The position numbers were made by a program, and so were the translations under genes. DNA of 64,000 bases from Brasenia schreberi (taxonomy: Eukaryota; Streptophyta; Magnoliopsida; Nymphaeales; Cabombaceae). Shown piece after piece: positions 35,173-48,345 of the stretch. Location of the stretch: NCBI GenBank assembly GCA_036023115.1, contig JAYKKT010000086.1:18398501-18462500 (forward strand). The letters are read 5' to 3'. Under the pieces are notes generated by a model, which saw only the letters and a list, made by a program, of their open reading frames with translations, made no database searches and was not told where the DNA came from. The number at the start of each line of letters is the position of its first letter. Positions within the stretch are counted from its first letter, which is position 1.

Positions 35173-35559
35173 TGTTAAATGTAATTTTCATTTTTTATAT
35201 ATAATTTAACTAGAGCCATTCGAGTTGTCCATAGCTGGCCATGAGGCCGTTGGTGCCAGGCCAAAAGGCCAACACCAACCCTAACGACTAGTCCAGCTAA
35301 TCATTGGGAGCTGGATCCTCGTCCCTTCTTCTCCTCTCTCGTCTCATTTCTTACTCAACTCTCTTCTACAAATTCACTCTTATACATTATCACTTAAAGT
35401 CTTTTTGTGGCTATTGAATAATATTAATTTTCGTTATTATTAGTATTTTCGTTACACATATGTGATTATAATCTTTTTTAAGGCATTTTGATTGACGATT
35501 TATAGTGATATTTGTTTATCGATCTTCTATTGTTATATTGAAACATCGATTTTATTACA
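35173..35559 (+). repeat. 5' LTR of Copia B
   Basis: This 387 bp LTR runs TGTTAAATGTAATTTTC... to ...TTTTATTACA. It has a TATA-like CTACAAATTCACTC region and a single copy of the unit that is triplicated in element A. Confidence 0.88.
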
Positions 35560-36099
35560 TGATATCAGAGTCATTCTCGATCGTGTGAACATTGTTTGTC
35601 GCCTTAAGAAGTATGTTGGTCGTGTTCTTCGCTTTATTATAAGTTTACCTCTTTATATTTATTTTCTCCTTAAAATATAGATGAGAAATGAGGGTTTAAT
35701 TTTCGTTTAACACCCTCAAACTATAAAACATTGACCCAATCTATGAAAAATTATCTATATTTTAAAAAACTATAGAAAGTAAAACTTTTCGTTAATGGTA
35801 CACTTGAGCAAAAAGAAGAATATGAAAAAAGTTATAGAATGGTCTTATGGGTGCTACTGAACAATGTAAATGAATACACTAAAAACAACTTGATTGATTT
35901 TACTAACATTATAGAAGCATGAGAATACTTTAAAAATCTCATATTCAAAGTGATGTTACTCATAAGATGACATTATGCGATAAGTTATTATCACTAAGAC
36001 AGAGATAAAGGGGTAAACAAGTTTTTTTGGTGAATATTCTAATATATGAAATCAACTTTATGAATACAAAAAGAAATGTACTCAATATCTTTATGATAG

Positions 36100-38630
36100 A
36101 CAATGTGAACAAAACGAAGATTTTATATACAAAATTTTAAGAAGTCTTTGGAAAGAATTTGAAGGGATAAAATCATCCCTTATTCATCGGAAGCCTTTTT
36201 TCACTAAAAAAAAAGGTATTTACCGATCTTCAAATGGCAAAAACAAGATTAAATGAAGCTAAACATCAAAAAAACATCATCTTAGTTGCGTCTAGACTCG
36301 GAGCAAACTTTAAAACATCTAGACTCGAAACAAACTTTAAAGCATATAGACCTCCTCACTTTAAAAGTCAAGGATCAAGCGAAGCTAGAAGAGAGGTTTT
36401 GTGTCACTTTTATAGAGAACTTATATGTGAAGAGAGGTTGTGTGTCACTTTTATAAAGAACTTAAACATATAAAGTCAAATTGTCCAAAACCAAAAAATA
36501 AGGTAGTCCCGTTGAAGAAAATGTAAATATATTTTAAGCTCGAATGAAGGAGAAAGTAACGGTTGGTGCAGTTTGCTCTTCTTCGACAAAAGGAACTCAA
36601 GGTATGACTTCTTGGCTTCTTGATTTAGGTACCTACTTTCATATGACTTGTAATAAAAAAAATTTAAATTCACGTATTAGAAATCTCCTATCTTGTGTTT
36701 ATAGTGCGAAAGAAACAAAATTGAATGTTCATAAAATTAGTGACTTGTAAAGCAAAAATTTTAAAATTTTCAAAATCAGTATTGTTCTAAAACTAAATTT
36801 AAAATTGCTTTTGATATCTCAAATTTCAAATAATAATTGTGTTATAATCTTTTTTTCCATAGGATGCATTGTACATGATTGTCTTTCGAAGAAAGTGACT
36901 GGCGTGGCCATAGAGAGGGTGGATTCTATGTCATGGAATATTTAAATAGTATAGAATATGTAAATGTTTTGTCTAATGATCCACTTATGTGGCACAAGAG
37001 ATTAAGACATTTTAATGTTCAAAAATTATATCAATGCCCTCTTCAAATAAAGACTATTGAAAATTTTCCTTGCAAAAATTGTATTCTTTGCAAAATGCAA
37101 CACTTTCCTTTTTTAAACAAAACACATGTTACCATGAAACTCTTTGAAATCAATTTAACTTTAAAATCAAGACCTTTAGAAATAACTCAAGAGAAGAGTT
37201 TATGTCTAAAGAATTTAAAAACTATATTGACAAGTTTGAAATTGTTCGTAACTTCTTGTACTAAGACTGCTCAACAAAATGAGATTTCATAATGAAAACA
37301 TTGTCATATTCTAGAAACTACTAAAACCTTACTTTTATCTAGCGATATTCCTAAAAAAAATTAGCAGAAGCTATTTTGACTATTATTTATTTAATTAATT
37401 GTATACCCTTTTTAGTTTTACAAAACATGTTTCTTGTAGAAAAACTCTTTAAATTCTTCCTAACTATTTTATACTAGGAATTTTTTTGATGTAGATGTTT
37501 GTTTATACTTATAAAGATGATAAGTTATCTTCTCGTGTCATTGAATGTGTATTTTTAAGATATAAAATAAATAAATAAAGATATAAGTATTATGATTTTA
37601 AAAATAACAAATTTTATGTATCAAGAGATGTCAAATTCTTTGAAAATGAATATGTATTTAAAAGCATAGATGATGTCAAATTTATGAATGACTCTTCTTA
37701 TTCTTTTTCCAATGATATTTTAGGAGATGATATGATAAATATAGAAAATAATCTAGATAAACACACGTCTTTAAGGTATTCATTCGTTCATATTGAACAA
37801 TATTACTCTAGAAGAACTTCTAACATCACACCATCCATACCTAGAAGATCCGGTTGTGATTCTAGACATAAAAGTTTATCTTTTATGATAGTTTTTCACC
37901 AAGGCATAAAGCTTTTTTTATCATCATGTCAATAATAAAGAAACCTAAAACTTTTAAAGAAGCTCAGATATCATAAGTCTGGATTCATGCTATAAATGAA
38001 GAATTATATGCTCTATACATATCACAAACTTGAGACATTATTCCTATACGACAAAACAAGAAAATTATAAGTTGTAGGTGGGTCTATAAGATTAAGACTA
38101 ATGGTGATGGTTCTCTAGATCGTTATAAAACTTGTTTAGTTGCCAAAGGTTATTGAGAAGAATGTGGAATTGATTATGAGAAAATCTTTGCACCTGTCGA
38201 TAAGATGACAATCGTAAAAACTCTTATAACTGTTTGTATTATTCAGTATTGAAACATTTATCAATTAGATGTTAAGAATTTATTTTTGAATGATTGGTTG
38301 AAGGAAGAGGTATATATGGAACCTCCTCTTAGTCTAAATATTTCTATTAATCAAGTTTTATGCTTAAAAAGGGTTTTGTATGGACTCAAACGAGCCTCAA
38401 ACGCTTGGTTCGATAAAATGATCAAATTCATGACATTACATGATTTTACTAGCTATTATACTGTGACAATCCGGTTTATAAGAAAGTCTTCTTCTTCAAG
38501 TATTATATCTGCGTAGATGATATGATTATTATAGGTAGTGATAATTCCAGAATTAGATAAATCAAGCAAAAACTTTGTAAGATATTTGAGATAAAGGATA
38601 TTAGACAACTTTTTTATTTTTTGGGTATTG
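36100..38630 (+). pseudogene. gag-pol remnants of Copia B
   Basis: In order, the pieces are: a gag/knuckle relic (36234-36473, plus strand); a protease motif SWLLDLGTYFHMT (36600-36640), where the usual D-S-G reads D-L-G; the pre-integrase zinc region with MWHKRLRHFNVQKL and CKNCILCKM (36980-37110); loss of the integrase core; the connector KFYVSRDVKFFE (about 37610-37650); and RT with RWVYKIKTNGDGSLDRYK, KEEVYMEPP and LKRVLYGLKRASNAWFDKM (38070-38420). It breaks off in the RT at FYFLGIEV, where LINE copy 2 and an hAT were inserted. Reading resumes at 51914. Several stops and shifts are present. Confidence 0.85.
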
Positions 38631-38634
38631 AGGT

Positions 38635-41516
38635 CAACAACAACAACAACTAAGCCTTTTCCCATACTAGACGGGGTCGGCTACATGGATTCTTTGTTTC
38701 CATAGATCCCTATCTTGTGCCATGTTAGTAGTTAACTCCCAATAAGCTAGATCATTCTTTATTGTTTCTTTCCAACGCTTTTGTGGTCGTCCTCTACCTC
38801 TTTTAATACTTTCCAAATTTAGTTTTTCTAACCTTCTTACAGGTTCTTCTTTTGATCTTCTTTCTATATGTCCAAACCATCTTAAACGATGTTCTCTCAT
38901 TTTATCCTCTATTGGTGCCACTCCTAATTTGTTTCTAATAACCTCATTATGTATACGGTCTTTTCTTGTATGACCACTCATCCATCTCAACATCTTCATT
39001 TCTGTCACACACATCTTTTGTACATGTTGATGATTAACTGCCCAACACTCAGAACCATAAAACATGGCAGGCCTAATTGCTTCTCTATAATATTTACCTT
39101 TTAATTTTAATGGTATCTTCTTATCACAAAGAATACCTGATGCTCCTCTCCATTTTAACCAACCAGCATTAATTCTATGTGTAATATCTCCATCAATTCT
39201 TCCATCACTTTGAAAAATTGACCCTAGGTATTTAAAACTTTCCTTTTAGGGAATGCAATGTGTGCCAATTTTAATTTCTATGTCCTCTGAAGTAGCAAAA
39301 TGATCAAACTTACATTCCATACATTCTGTCTTTGTTCTACTAAGTTGGAGGCCTTTGTTTTCTAATGTTTCTCTCCATAGTTCCAATTTTCTATTAACTT
39401 TTTCCTTAGACTCCTCCACTAATACAATGTCATCTGCAAATAACATACACCAAGGTACTTCATCTTGAATATGTTTTGTTAACTCATCCATCACCACTAT
39501 AAATAAGTATGGACTTAAAGTTGATCCTTGATGTAGCCCAATATTAACTTCAAAAAAGTCTGTCGTTCCTTCATGAGTCCTCACACATGTTTTTGCACCA
39601 TCATACATGTCTCTTATAAGGTTAATATATGTTAATGGGATACCTCTTTTTTCCAAAGTTCTCCAAAGAACCTCTCTTGGTACCCTATCATAAGCTTTTT
39701 CTAGATCAATAAATATCATGTGAAGGTCTTTCTTTTTTGCTCTAAAATGTTTCATAAGACGTCTCAAAAGGTGAATCGCTTCAATAGTAGATTTGCCTGG
39801 CATTAATCCAAATTGGTTCTCTATTGTACTTGATACTTGTCTTAACCTACGTTCGATAATTCTTTCCCATAATTTCATAGTATGACTCATTAACTTGATA
39901 CCCCGATAATTTGCACAATTTTGAATGTCTCCCTTGTTCTTATATATGGGTATAAGTGTACTTGCTCTCCATTCCTCGAGCATCTTTTGGTTTTCTCATA
40001 TTTCATTAAATAGTCTTGTAAGCCAAGTGATTCCTATTTCTCCTAGTATTTTCCAAACTTCTATAGGAATATTATCTAGTCCTACCGATTTACCACTCTT
40101 CATATGTTTAAGAGCCTCTTTGACTTCATTCTTTTGAATACGTCGGTAGAAATTGTGGTTTATATACTTTTCTAACTTGGCTAAATCTCCTAAACTAATA
40201 CTAACATCTTTATTTTCATTAAAAAGATTATAAAAATAGTTTTTCCATCTATTTCTTATATCATCATTTGCTACTAGAATTTTTTCATCCTAATCTTTTA
40301 TGCATCTAACATAATTAAGATCTTTAATTTTTATATCTCTAGCCCTAGCTATCCTAAAAGTATCTCTTTCACCCTCTTTTGAGTTGAGTTTTTTATATAA
40401 GTCCTCCCAAATCTTAGCTTTTGCTTCACTAACGGCCTTTTTTGCTTCCTTCTTTGCTTTCTTATAAGCCTCTAAAGTTTCACTAGTTTTCTTAGCATAA
40501 TGTAATTTGTAACATGCCCTCTTTGCCTTGATTTTATTTTGTACTACTTCACTCCACCACCAAGCTTCTTTTTGTGCCGGTACACCTCCCTTAGATACCC
40601 CTAACACATCTTTCGCCACTTTCCTTATATGTATAGCCATATTGTTCCACATATCAGAGGGTGTGCCAACATAATTCCAAACATCTCCTTGAAGGACTTT
40701 CTGTTTAAATATATCTTCTTTCTCGCTTTTGAGGTTCCACCATTTAATCTGAATAGCTCGATGCACTCTTTTCTTCTTTGTCCATTTTTTTATTTGTAAA
40801 TCCATAATTAAAAGTCGATGTTGGGTGGTTAAGCTTTCTCCTGGAATTACCTTACAATCTTTACAACACGCTCTATCTTTTTTTCTACAAATAAAGTAAT
40901 CAATTTGTGTTTGTGATAAGCCACTCTTATAAGTAATTAAATGTTCATCTCGTTTTTTGAAGATTGTATTGACTATAAAGAGATCAAATGACATAGCAAA
41001 ATTTAAAATCTCCCTACCTTCCTCGTTTATATCCCCATAACCAAAGTTTCCATGAATCCCTTGATATCCTAATGCCTCTTTACCGACATGTCCATTTAAA
41101 TCTCCTCCTAAACAAATCATCTCCCTTTGTGGAATCTTTTGAAACACCTTATCTAACTCTTCCCAAAAAACTGTCTTTATACTATCTTCTAGTCCTACTT
41201 GGGGTGCGTAAGCACAAACTATATTCAAAACCTCTGCTCCTAACACTAATTTCAATGTCATGATTCGGTCACCATATCGTTGTATGTCTACTACACTCTC
41301 CTTTAAATCTTTATTTATGATAATACCAACTCCGTTTCGGGCCTTTTCTTTACCTGAGTACCATAATTTAAAACCTGTATCCTCTATCTCCTTTGCTTTT
41401 TCTCCAACCCATTTTGTCTCTTGTAAACATAGAATATGAATCTTTCTCCGAATCATAGTATCTACCACCTGCATTAGCTTACCTAATAATGTTCCGATAT
41501 TCCAAGAACCATTAGC
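38635..41516 (-). mobile_element. RTE LINE copy 2
   Basis: This 2.88 kb minus-strand insertion lies in the Copia B RT. It has the CAACAAC...CTAAGCC tail at the low-coordinate end, and its 5' end at about 41516 lacks the 5' UTR. The target duplication TTTTGGGTATTGAGGT is 16 bp (38619-38634 and 41517-41532). The encoded ORF stays in one frame throughout, with only three stops. It is very similar to copy 3 at 45884-48345. Confidence 0.92.
38667..41474 (-). pseudogene. RTE endonuclease-reverse transcriptase ORF (near-intact, three stops)
   Basis: A continuous frame of about 936 codons encodes an apurinic-like endonuclease (ILCLQETKW, GGDLNGHVG, TQIDYFIC, TTQHRLLIMD) and then a reverse transcriptase ([45 protein letters not shown]). 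A C-terminal domain follows ([28 protein letters not shown]). The protein nicks target DNA and primes cDNA from it. Stops lie at 40290-40292 (TAG), 39996-39998 (TGA) and 39246-39248 (TAA); there is no frameshift. The endonuclease part of such ORFs is often mis-annotated in plants as craniofacial development protein 2. It is not functional as it stands. Confidence 0.92.
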
Positions 41517-42796
41517 TTTTGGGTATTGAGGTCAATGTTATAAAAAGTGTATCGGTACCTATATCATACTGAGCATCGATACGCCTGAGGACTGATACGC
41601 CTATATCGTATCGTACGATACAATACGTGTAATTTTTTATTTTTTGATAAAAAATTAAAAAAATATTAATATAATTCAAAAAAATACAAGAATTGAAATT
41701 AATGAACAAACCATATATAACACAATCAACACTAAACAAAATCGAATCCAAAAGCTTGGTTTGAAACAGATAATTCTTAATAAATGACTATGACTAAAAA
41801 TATTTAGAGAGATTGTGAGAAGAGAATAACAAAGTTAAATAACATCTCATAATTAACAAGCATCCATACCATAATGTGAATATTGAATATCTTTAATTAA
41901 TAAACAATAAAGCTACAAAGTTACAACTTACAATCATGCATACCATAACATTATAAAGTTAAAATTATATTTAAAAGTTAAAATAATCATCCACAACAGA
42001 TTATAATCAACAAAAGCATTGTAATCGACATAGTGAAGATTACCATCATCATTATGATCTCCACCCTTTTTCTCTTCAACAATTGGATTCGCCCATCCAA
42101 CACCTTCATCTTCATCATCATCTCCAACTCTGATTTGGCTTGGATTGCCCTCTAGTTTTCATCCTCTAAATTGATGGGAGCAATTCTTTTTCGACCCAAT
42201 CATCAAGAATATCAACATTTTTGTAGTTCAATGGGTCACATGGTACCTTCTTCACCCTTCTTGCATCCTTTTGTATTTGTTTGTAAAGAAAGAATATCCA
42301 AATTATAAAAAATATCAAATACAATATAATCATATCATATTTTTAAATTATTACATTTACCTTAACTTCATATTATATACAATGTATATCAAATCATGCA
42401 GTCGATCATGCTCCGGTCTGTTTTTCTTTTTCATGTGAATGCGTTTGAAAAAACTCCAGTTTCTCACACCCACTAAAACGGCATGTTTAGCTTAATATAG
42501 GTTGAGCAAATCTTGTCAAGTTCAGTGTATCTACACCAAAGCGAGCTCACCACTCATCTGAAATAAAACACAATAATGATTAATAAGAAATACGTAAAGT
42601 CAATCAATTGATAAATTAAATGATAGTAGCTTTATTTTAAATGAATATTGTAACGAGTAGATAAATCTTATATAAGGTCAATTGGATTCATTATACTCTT
42701 TTTAACTTCTTTGTCCTCTGCAAAGTTGGGAAAAAATTGAATAGAAATGTTAAAGAAATATGCAGCAGCATGCAAATCATGATACATTTAGTGGTT

Positions 42797-44140
42797 CTAG
42801 TGTTCATCAATTATCTTCCAAATCTTTTTTAGAAGTAACCGCTTACGGTCAAGGTTTGTTTGTATCTTACAGTCAAGGTTTGTTTGTATTTCCAATTTTG
42901 CCTTATCCATAGTATCATATATATAAGGCATAGCAAGCCTATCTTCATTGTCCACCATCCTCATTATCTTAACTAAAGGTACAATCATCCTCAAAAATTA
43001 ATACAATTTTTCCAAAAATCTGTATTGAAAATATATACCACAACGATCCCATCCCTCTTTCTAGACCAACTAATATAGTCTTCATCAAATGCAATTAATT
43101 TTTTGAATGTATTTTTTGTATGACAAGACTTTACAGAGGAATAACATTCGTAGCAAATCTTATCAATGAAGGCCTAATCAATTCCCTTCTGCCTATATGA
43201 ATTTGTATCAAATGCAATACAGAAGAATGATTACAAATAAACTTTATTACATTTTTGCATGCATGTATAACCTCTCTTATTTCATCTAGTGCACTCAAAT
43301 CTTCAAGCATTAAGTCTGTGCAATATGCAATACATAGAGTCCATTCTAAGGATGGAGGGTTCACCTCAAGCATATTATCAGCTACTATAAAATTTACAAT
43401 ATTATGAGTAATGAATTGAACAACATTTGAAATACCTTCATCCTCAACTTCCTTGAAAATAGAAAGTAAATTATCCTTCAGTTTTATCAATATGGGACAA
43501 GTCATGATTTAAAAAACAATGTCCTCTTGCGACAATAGACTAGGAAGTTCATCAAAAACCTACGTTGATCATTTGTCCAACCATCAGTCATAATAGAACA
43601 TCTTATGTCCTTTCACGACACTCTAAATTCAGAACTCCATACATTAACAATATCAACTCATTTCTTTAGTAATGTACCCCTCAAAGCATAATAAGTATGG
43701 ACTATATAAATCGATCCCACACTTTTAATAACATTCATCGTACCTTGAAATGAAAATGAGTTTTCAACATTGAAATGGATGAAATTTTCATAAAAAAATT
43801 AGACACACTTCAAATCTACTTTCTAAATTACTTTCTTTGAAGTGATAGTTGATCTAATGCCTAACTAAGTTCCAAGAGTCGTACATGGGAGAAAAAATAA
43901 AGGCATCCCATTACCTCTTACTCTAGCTCCTTTTCTAGTACCCTTCATAGGCATTAGGCAAGTAGGAGCTCTTGTAGTAGAATAAGATCTAACTCTACTA
44001 CTACTACTACTAAAACCTACACTCTTTTCCTTTTCTCGCATTTTCCTTCTCTCTTTAGCCATCTCTTCTTCCCTTTCAGTTGCACCATGAAATTCATCAC
44101 TATACATCCCTTCGGAAGCATCTTCAAATGGTTGAGACAT
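42797..44140 (-). pseudogene. hAT family 1 transposase remnants, copy B
   Basis: Minus-strand pieces align in order with copy A: 44140-43865 (QPFEDASEGMYSDEFHGATE, FFLPCTTLGT), 43505-43131 (core: GISNVVQFITHNIVNFIVAD, LMLEDLSALDEIREV) and 42994-42797 (AMPYIYDTMDKAKLEIQTNL). The C-terminal acidic region lies near 42030-42200. There are stops throughout, and the N-terminal BED finger is lost where family 2 inserted. Confidence 0.8.
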
Positions 44141-45875
44141 ATCTCAACTACCTATCGTATCGTGTAGTGTTTTGATCCACGATACGAGCATATCGTATCG
44201 TAGCGTATCGTATCGTACTTTAATATTAAAAAAATCATAAAAAAAATAAAATATATATTTAAAAAATTAGAAAAAATTTGATAATTACAAAGAATTCATA
44301 TAATACAAAGTTTAATACATATTGATCATTCACCATTGAACAATTGAAAAAAAAATTACATATTTTGAAGCAAAAAATGAAATACATTTACATTTACATA
44401 TTGTAATCAGGATCATCAACTAAATAATCTTCGTCTTCTCCTTGTTAAAGATCCTCACCACCTTCTATTTCAAATCAAAATCTCCATCTCCTTGATCATG
44501 TTGTTACGCTCTTTCTAAATTAATCTATGCAATGTCTTCTTCAAATAGAAAAGGATATTTTCCTCGTTATCTTTCATAATCCAGTCTTCTAATATATCAA
44601 AATTATCCAAACTTATTGGATCAAATTGGCTTTCTTCTTTATTTACCTTTTTTAATTGGCTAAAAGAAAGAAAGATGAGTAATTAGTAAATAACATTAAC
44701 AATTGAAGTCAAACAAAATATTGAATTGAATCTTTAAGTACTAACTAATACAAGATTACCTTTTGCAAAGCCGCGTGTTACAACAGATGAAAACTAAGTC
44801 ATTGACCCGCTTATGTTCAAAGTTGTTGTGCTTTTTTGTATAGATGTGTTCAAAGACACCCTAATTCCTTTCACAACCTGTTGCACTAAAGGTTTGACTC
44901 AGAACTCTTATTGCAAAATCTCTAAGGTTTGGGCAATTAATTCCAAACATATTTCACCAAACATCTGTACAAAAAGGCAAACATTAGGAACTTAATCTAT
45001 AATAATATAAGATTTAAGAAACTTAAATATGAAGATAAACAATTTACCTAGGCGCATATTAGTGCGGTTGCGAATTGCTACAGGCAAACCCATTAAATGA
45101 AGAGCATTATCATAGATCTCCATCTCTCGACGTATAACATACGCTCTACTCTCATCAGTAACTAATCTATCTATACAATCAATGATGTCTCGATTAACCT
45201 CACCATCCCTTTTGAAGCTTGTTGAGCACCTTAATTTTGTGTTTAGATAATATGTTGTTGCATGAATAGACTTATGTAATTGTTTGTTCCATCTATTATC
45301 TATAATTTTCCACACGAGTACATAATCTCTCTTTTTTCCATTAAAATTATTTCTAATGACTTCTTTTACCCTATTCATTACAGAGTTGTATGACGCGTAT
45401 CGTATCGCATATCGCTGGGCTCCACGATACGGGCGTATCGTATCGTATCATACTTTAATATTAAAAAATAGAAAATTATTTTAAAAATCAAGAAAAAATA
45501 GTAAAAATACGAAAAAAATCAAAAAAAAATCTAGAAAAATAGGAAAAATCTAGTAATTGCTTTGAATTCATATAGTGCAAAGTTTAGTACATATTGAGCA
45601 TTCAACATTGAACAATTGCATCCAAATTTGCATATTTTGAAGCAAAAAATGAAATACATTTACATTTTACATATTGTAATCAGGATCATCAACTAAATAA
45701 TCTTAATCTTCTCCTTGTTGAAGATCTTCATCCTCATCATCACCACCTTCTACTTGAAATTCAAAATCTTCGTCTTCTTCAGGATTTTGTTGCAACTTGC
45801 AATCGTTTCAAATTAATCCATAGAATGTCTTCTTCGGTAAGGAGTGTATTTTCTTTGTTATCTTCTATAATCCAC

Positions 45876-48330
45876 TCATCTACAACAAAAACAACTAAGC
45901 CTTTTCCCATAATAGATGGGGTCGGCTACATGGATTCTTTGTTTCCACAGATCCCTATCGTGTGCCATGTTAGCAGTTAACTCCCAATAAGCTAGATCAT
46001 TCTTTATTGTTTCTTTCCAACACTTTTGTGGTCGTCCTCTACCTCTTTTAATACTTTCCAAATTTAGTTTTTCTAACCTTCTTACAAGTTCTTCTTTTGA
46101 TCTTCTTTCTATATGTCCAAACCATCTTAAACGATGTTCTCTCATTTTATCCTCTATTGGTGCCACTCCTAATTTGTTTCTAATAACCTCATTATGTATA
46201 CGGTCTTTTCTTGTATGACCATTCATCCATCTCAACATCTTCATTTCTGTCACACACATCTTTTGTACATGTTGATGATTAACTGCCCAACACTCAGAAC
46301 CATAAAACATGGCAGGCCTAATTGCTGCTCTATAATATTTACCTTTTAACTTTAATGGTATCTTCTTATCACAAAGAATACCTGATGCTCCTCTCCATTT
46401 TAACCAACCAGCATTAATTCTATGTGTAACATCTCCATCAATTCTTCCATCACTCTAAAAAATTGACCCTAGGTATCTAAAACCTTCCTTTTGGGGAATG
46501 CAATGTATGCCAATTTTAATTTCTATGTCCTCTGAAGTAACCAAATGATCAAACTTACATTCCATATATTCTGTCTTTGTTCTACTAAGTCGGAGGCCTT
46601 TGCTTTCTAATGTTTCTCTCCATAGTTCCAATTTTCTATTAACTTTTTCCTTAGACTCCTCCACTAATACAATGTCATCTGCAAATAACATACACCAAGG
46701 TACTTCATCTTGAATATGTTTTGTTAACTCATCCATCACCATTATAAATAAGTATGGACTTAAAGTTGATCCTTGATGTAGCCCAATATTAACTTCAAAA
46801 AAGTCTATCGTTCCTTCATAAGTCCTCACACATGTTTTTGCACCATCATACATGTCTCTTATAAGGTTAATATATGTCAATGGGATACCTCTTTTTTCCA
46901 AAGTTCTCCAAAGAACCTCCCTTGGTACCCTATCATAAGCTTTTTCTAGATCAATAAATATCATGTGAAGGTCTTTCTTTTTTGCTCTAAAATGTTTCAT
47001 AAGACGTCTCAAAAGGTGAATCGCTTCAATAGTAGATCTGCCTGGCATGAATCCAAATTGGTTCTCTATTGTACTTGATACTTGTCTTAACCTACGTTCG
47101 ATAATTCTTTCCCATAATTTCATAGTATGACTCATTAACTTGATACCCCGATAATTCGCACAATTTTGAATGTCTCCCTTGTTCTTATATATGGGTATAA
47201 GTGTACTTGCTCTCCATTCCTCGGGCATCTTTTGGTTTTCTCATATTTCATTAAATAGTCTTGTGAGCCAAGTGATTCCTATTTCTCCTAGTATTTTCCA
47301 AACTTCTATAGGAATATTATCTGGTCCTACCGATTTACCACCCTTCATATGTTTAAGAGCCTCTTTGACTTCATTCTTTTGAATACGTTGGTAGAAATTG
47401 TGGTTTATATACTTTTCTAACTTGGCTAAATCTCCCAAATTAATACTAACATCTTTATTTTCATTAAAAAGATTATAAAAATAGTTTTTCCATCTATTTC
47501 TTATATCATCATTTGCCACTAGAATTTTTTCCTCCTCGTCTTTTATGTATCTAACATAATTAAGATCTTTAGTTTTCATATCTCTAGCCCTAGCTATCCT
47601 AAAAATATCTCTTTCACCCTTTTTTGAGTTGAGTTTTTTATATAAGTCCTCCTAAATATTAGCTTTTGCTTCACTAACGGCCTTTTTCGCTTCCTTCTTT
47701 ACTTTCTTATAAGCTTCTAAAGTTTCCCTAGTTTTCTTGGCATAATGTAATTTGTAACATGCCCTCTTTGCCTTGATTTTATTTTGCACTATTTCACTCC
47801 ACCACCAAGCTTCTTTTTGTACCGGTACACCTCCCTTAGATACCCCTAACACATCTTTCGCCACTTTCCTAATATGTATAGCCATATTGTTCCATATATC
47901 ACAAGGTGTGCCAACATAATTCCAAACATCTCCTTGAAAGACTTTCTGTTTAAATATATCTTCTTTCTCACTTTTGAGGTTCCACCATTTAGTCTGAATA
48001 GCTCGATGCACTCTTTTCTTCTTTGTCCATTTTTTTATTTGTAAATCCATAACTAAAAGTCGATGTTGGGTGGTTAAGCTTTCTCTTGGAATTACCTTAC
48101 AATCTTTACAATACGCTCTATCTTTTTTCTACAAATAAAGTAATCAATTTGTGTTTGTGATAAGCCACTCTTATAAGTAATTAAATGTTCATCTCGTTTT
48201 TTGAAGATTGTATTGACTATAAAGAGATCAAATGACATAGCAAAATTTAAAATCTCCCTACCTTCCTCGTTTATATCCCCAAAACCAAAGTTTCCATGAA
48301 TCCCTTGAGATCCTAATGCCTCTTTACCGA
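45876..48330 (-). pseudogene. RTE ORF of LINE copy 3 (in frame, few stops)
   Basis: The endonuclease C-terminal part is eroded at the 5' side. From 48050 downward a single frame holds a linker region (48050-47652), 47579-47241, RT 47228-46455 ([30 protein letters not shown]) and the C-terminal domain 46310-45876. Stops fall at 47652-47654 (TAG), 47241-47243 (TGA, shared with copies 1 and 2) and 46455-46457 (TAG). The similarity to copy 2 is very high over its whole length. Confidence 0.9.
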
Positions 48331-48345
48331 CATGTCCATTTAAAT
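45884..48345 (-). mobile_element. RTE LINE copy 3
   Basis: A minus-strand LINE lies in the non-autonomous hAT. It is 5'-truncated inside the endonuclease domain (its 5' end near 48345 corresponds to NGHVGKEALG). The tail is at 45884 (AACAAAAACAACTAAGCC). No clear target duplication is found, and some 25 bases of the target present in the other hAT copy (near 8696-8720) are missing, suggesting deletion on insertion. Confidence 0.88.

Noticed and set aside
40290..41474. Endonuclease-domain ORF that database searches may call craniofacial development protein 2
   Set aside because: The ORF continues in frame into an RTE reverse transcriptase and is bounded by a LINE tail and target duplications, so it is a transposon protein, not a host gene.
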